Assembly (NCBI GenBank): GCA_903828685.1
Contig: CAIKNB010000150.1
Span: 1-6,677, forward strand
Length of the DNA stretch: 6,677 nucleotides
Origin: Candidatus Uhrbacteria bacterium
Lineage (GTDB): Bacteria; Patescibacteriota; Patescibacteriia; 2-12-FULL-60-25
Direction of reading: 5' to 3'
The notes beneath the pieces are model-generated. The model saw only the letters and a program-made list of their open reading frames with translations, was not told where the DNA came from and made no database searches. The translations under genes and the position numbers were made by a program. Shown here piece by piece: positions 6,079-6,677 of the stretch; position 1 is the first letter of the stretch, and the number at the start of each line of letters is the position of its first letter.

Positions 6079-6243
6079 ATGAAAACTATTCTACTTAATT
6101 TGTATGTGTTGGCGATGGTAGCCGCCATATTTGGTGTAGATTTCGCTTTCTTTAGGAACCAATTCTGGGAACGCCTGGCGGCGAATATAGGCATCGTCTT
6201 GGTATTCGCAGCTTTTTACTTGATATTCCTCAAGAGACCATGA
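6079..6243 (+). CDS. Small two-helix membrane protein, unknown function
   Basis: From the ATG at 6079 this gives 54 residues: MKTILL, a first hydrophobic helix (about 5-25, LNLYVLAMVAAIFGVDFAFF), a short charged loop (RNQFWERLAAN), a second helix (about 35-51, IGIVLVFAAFYLIFL) and a basic end KRP. It looks like a genuine helical-hairpin inner-membrane protein; similar orphan proteins seem familiar to me from Patescibacteria, but I cannot name a family. The frame also opens at an ATG at 6007, adding 24 residues (MNVYQ...), but that extension does not look membrane- or domain-like. I chose 6079 because the protein then begins with a normal Lys-led hydrophobic start. AAAGGA directly touches this ATG, with no spacer. 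No partner gene is evident. Confidence 0.6.
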   Translation: MKTILLNLYVLAMVAAIFGVDFAFFRNQFWERLAANIGIVLVFAAFYLIFLKRP

Positions 6244-6316
6244 ACAGGGCGAAACAGCACAGAACCTAATTGCCCCGGTTTGGCTGGTAAGGTAAGCTGA
6301 TAAGCGCTAGAAAGCT

Positions 6317-6490
6317 ATGCCTTTAATCGAAATCAAGAACCTGACGAAAAAATTCGAAGGCTTGCCCCCAACTAGCGGCCATGCGCTCATCAACGGCTTT
6401 GACGTCTCAAAGCATCCAACGCAGGTCAAGCGCAGCATCGGATTTGTTTTCCAAGATTCCGCTTTAGGAGCCAATCAAAATACAAATTAA
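6317..6490 (+). pseudogene. Decayed ABC-transporter ATPase, internally deleted and truncated
   Basis: A 57-codon open frame begins MPLIEIKNLTKKFEG, the typical first strand of an ABC ATPase of the drug/ABC-2 exporter type. It jumps at codon 15-16 straight to LPPTSGHALINGFDV and then SKHPTQVKRSIGFVFQD, which are the post-Walker-A strand and the Q-loop. In intact relatives about 35-40 residues, including the Walker A GxxGxGK(S/T) loop, lie between these two parts; they are missing without loss of frame. After the Q-loop glutamine (residue 46) similarity ends at DSAL, followed by an unrelated GANQNTN and TAA, so the signature motif, Walker B and H-loop are gone. It cannot bind ATP as a normal transporter subunit. 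No good ribosome binding site precedes it. Most likely this is a relic left by two deletions; a retained short peptide is less likely. Confidence 0.8.
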
Positions 6491-6492
6491 CC

Positions 6493-6498
6493 GATAAT
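6493..6498 (+). promoter_or_regulatory. Possible -10 box before the last gene
   Basis: GATAAT matches 5 of 6 bases of a -10 hexamer, 24 nt before the ATG at 6523, just past the relic's stop codon. No -35 box is visible at normal spacing, so this may be chance in AT-rich DNA. Confidence 0.25.
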
Positions 6499-6522
6499 GT
6501 GTTCAGGGTTTGTACAAGTATT

Positions 6523-6677
6523 ATGAAAACTAAAAAAGTATTCCTAATCGCAGCAGCTGCCGTCTCCGTATTCATCATCAGCATAATCATTTGGTGCTGC
6601 TTCAATAATAACCACGGCAAAACGCTTGTCGCTTCCGGACATCTGGATTGGCCGCCCATTATGTACCGACAGAATGA
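6523..6677 (+). CDS. N-terminus of a secreted/anchored protein, possibly a family 3 solute-binding protein (3' end outside window)
   Basis: Fifty-one codons are visible before the window ends. The start MKTKKVFLIAAAAVSVF is Lys-rich followed by a long hydrophobic stretch to about residue 27 (ending IIIWCCF), fitting a signal anchor; the CC pair is not a standard lipobox. After NNNHGK comes TLVASGHLDWPPIMYRQN, which resembles the first strand of extracellular solute-binding proteins of the amino-acid type (SBP family 3), where a hydrophobic strand is followed by a PPF/Y-like turn. The family call is tentative because the ligand domain is cut off. AGGG at 6505-6508 is too far (14 nt) to be a good ribosome binding site. 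It follows the ABC ATPase relic by 32 bp, but that relic is of exporter type, so a shared transporter is not implied. Confidence 0.6.
   Translation, partial: MKTKKVFLIAAAAVSVFIISIIIWCCFNNNHGKTLVASGHLDWPPIMYRQN

Noticed and set aside
6244..6316. Gap before the ABC relic
   Set aside because: Checked for a promoter, riboswitch-like fold and extra coding; only weak matches were found (for example TAAGCT), so nothing is called.
6426..6659. 77-residue - strand open frame
   Set aside because: It is opposite the start of the exported protein and the ABC relic; its hydrophobic stretch is the mirror of the signal anchor.
1..6677. CRISPR array, insertion sequence, integrase or att duplication
   Set aside because: No spaced direct repeats, transposase motifs, terminal inverted repeats or copy of the tRNA 3' end were seen.

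Overview
The window looks like a chromosomal piece from an uncultivated bacterium of the Candidate Phyla Radiation (Patescibacteria, perhaps the Parcubacteria side). This is inferred from the style of the DnaG and RpoD proteins, from a stand-alone sugar-phosphate acyltransferase of a type I associate with those lineages, and from small orphan membrane proteins. No rRNA is present to confirm it. The DNA is moderately GC-rich in the left two thirds and visibly more AT-rich after about 5700.

Left block (1-4414, + strand): the C-terminal 395 residues of UvrB (nucleotide excision repair), then complete dnaG (primase) 36 bp later, then complete rpoD (primary sigma factor) 107 bp after that. All are collinear and are closed by a hairpin terminator. 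dnaG-rpoD is the classic macromolecular-synthesis pair linking replication start to transcription; here uvrB adds DNA repair. The order suggests one operon whose promoter lies left of the window.

Middle block (4398-5699, - strand): a 222-residue left-handed beta-helix acyltransferase, related to the acetyltransferase half of archaeal-type sugar-1-phosphate nucleotidylyltransferases, converges on rpoD. Its stop codon lies in the loop of rpoD's terminator hairpin. Upstream of it, with its own promoter and strong terminator, is a 158-residue predicted lipoprotein of unknown function.

Right block (5700-6677, + strand): a near-consensus promoter drives a tRNA-Asn(GUU) gene with encoded CCA and an immediately adjoining long hairpin terminator. 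Then come a 54-residue two-helix membrane protein whose start codon abuts an extended -10 element, a decayed fragment of an ABC-transporter ATPase that has lost its Walker A region and everything after the Q-loop, and the first 51 codons of a secreted or anchored protein resembling a family 3 solute-binding protein. This tRNA-flanking part looks like a less constrained, eroding region.

I see no CRISPR array, transposase, phage gene or recognisable new multi-gene system. The most interesting points are the internally deleted ABC ATPase, the shared DNA at the rpoD/acyltransferase convergence, the symmetric divergent promoters at 5736-5814, the possible leaderless small membrane protein, and the acid-free, lysine-rich tail of RpoD.
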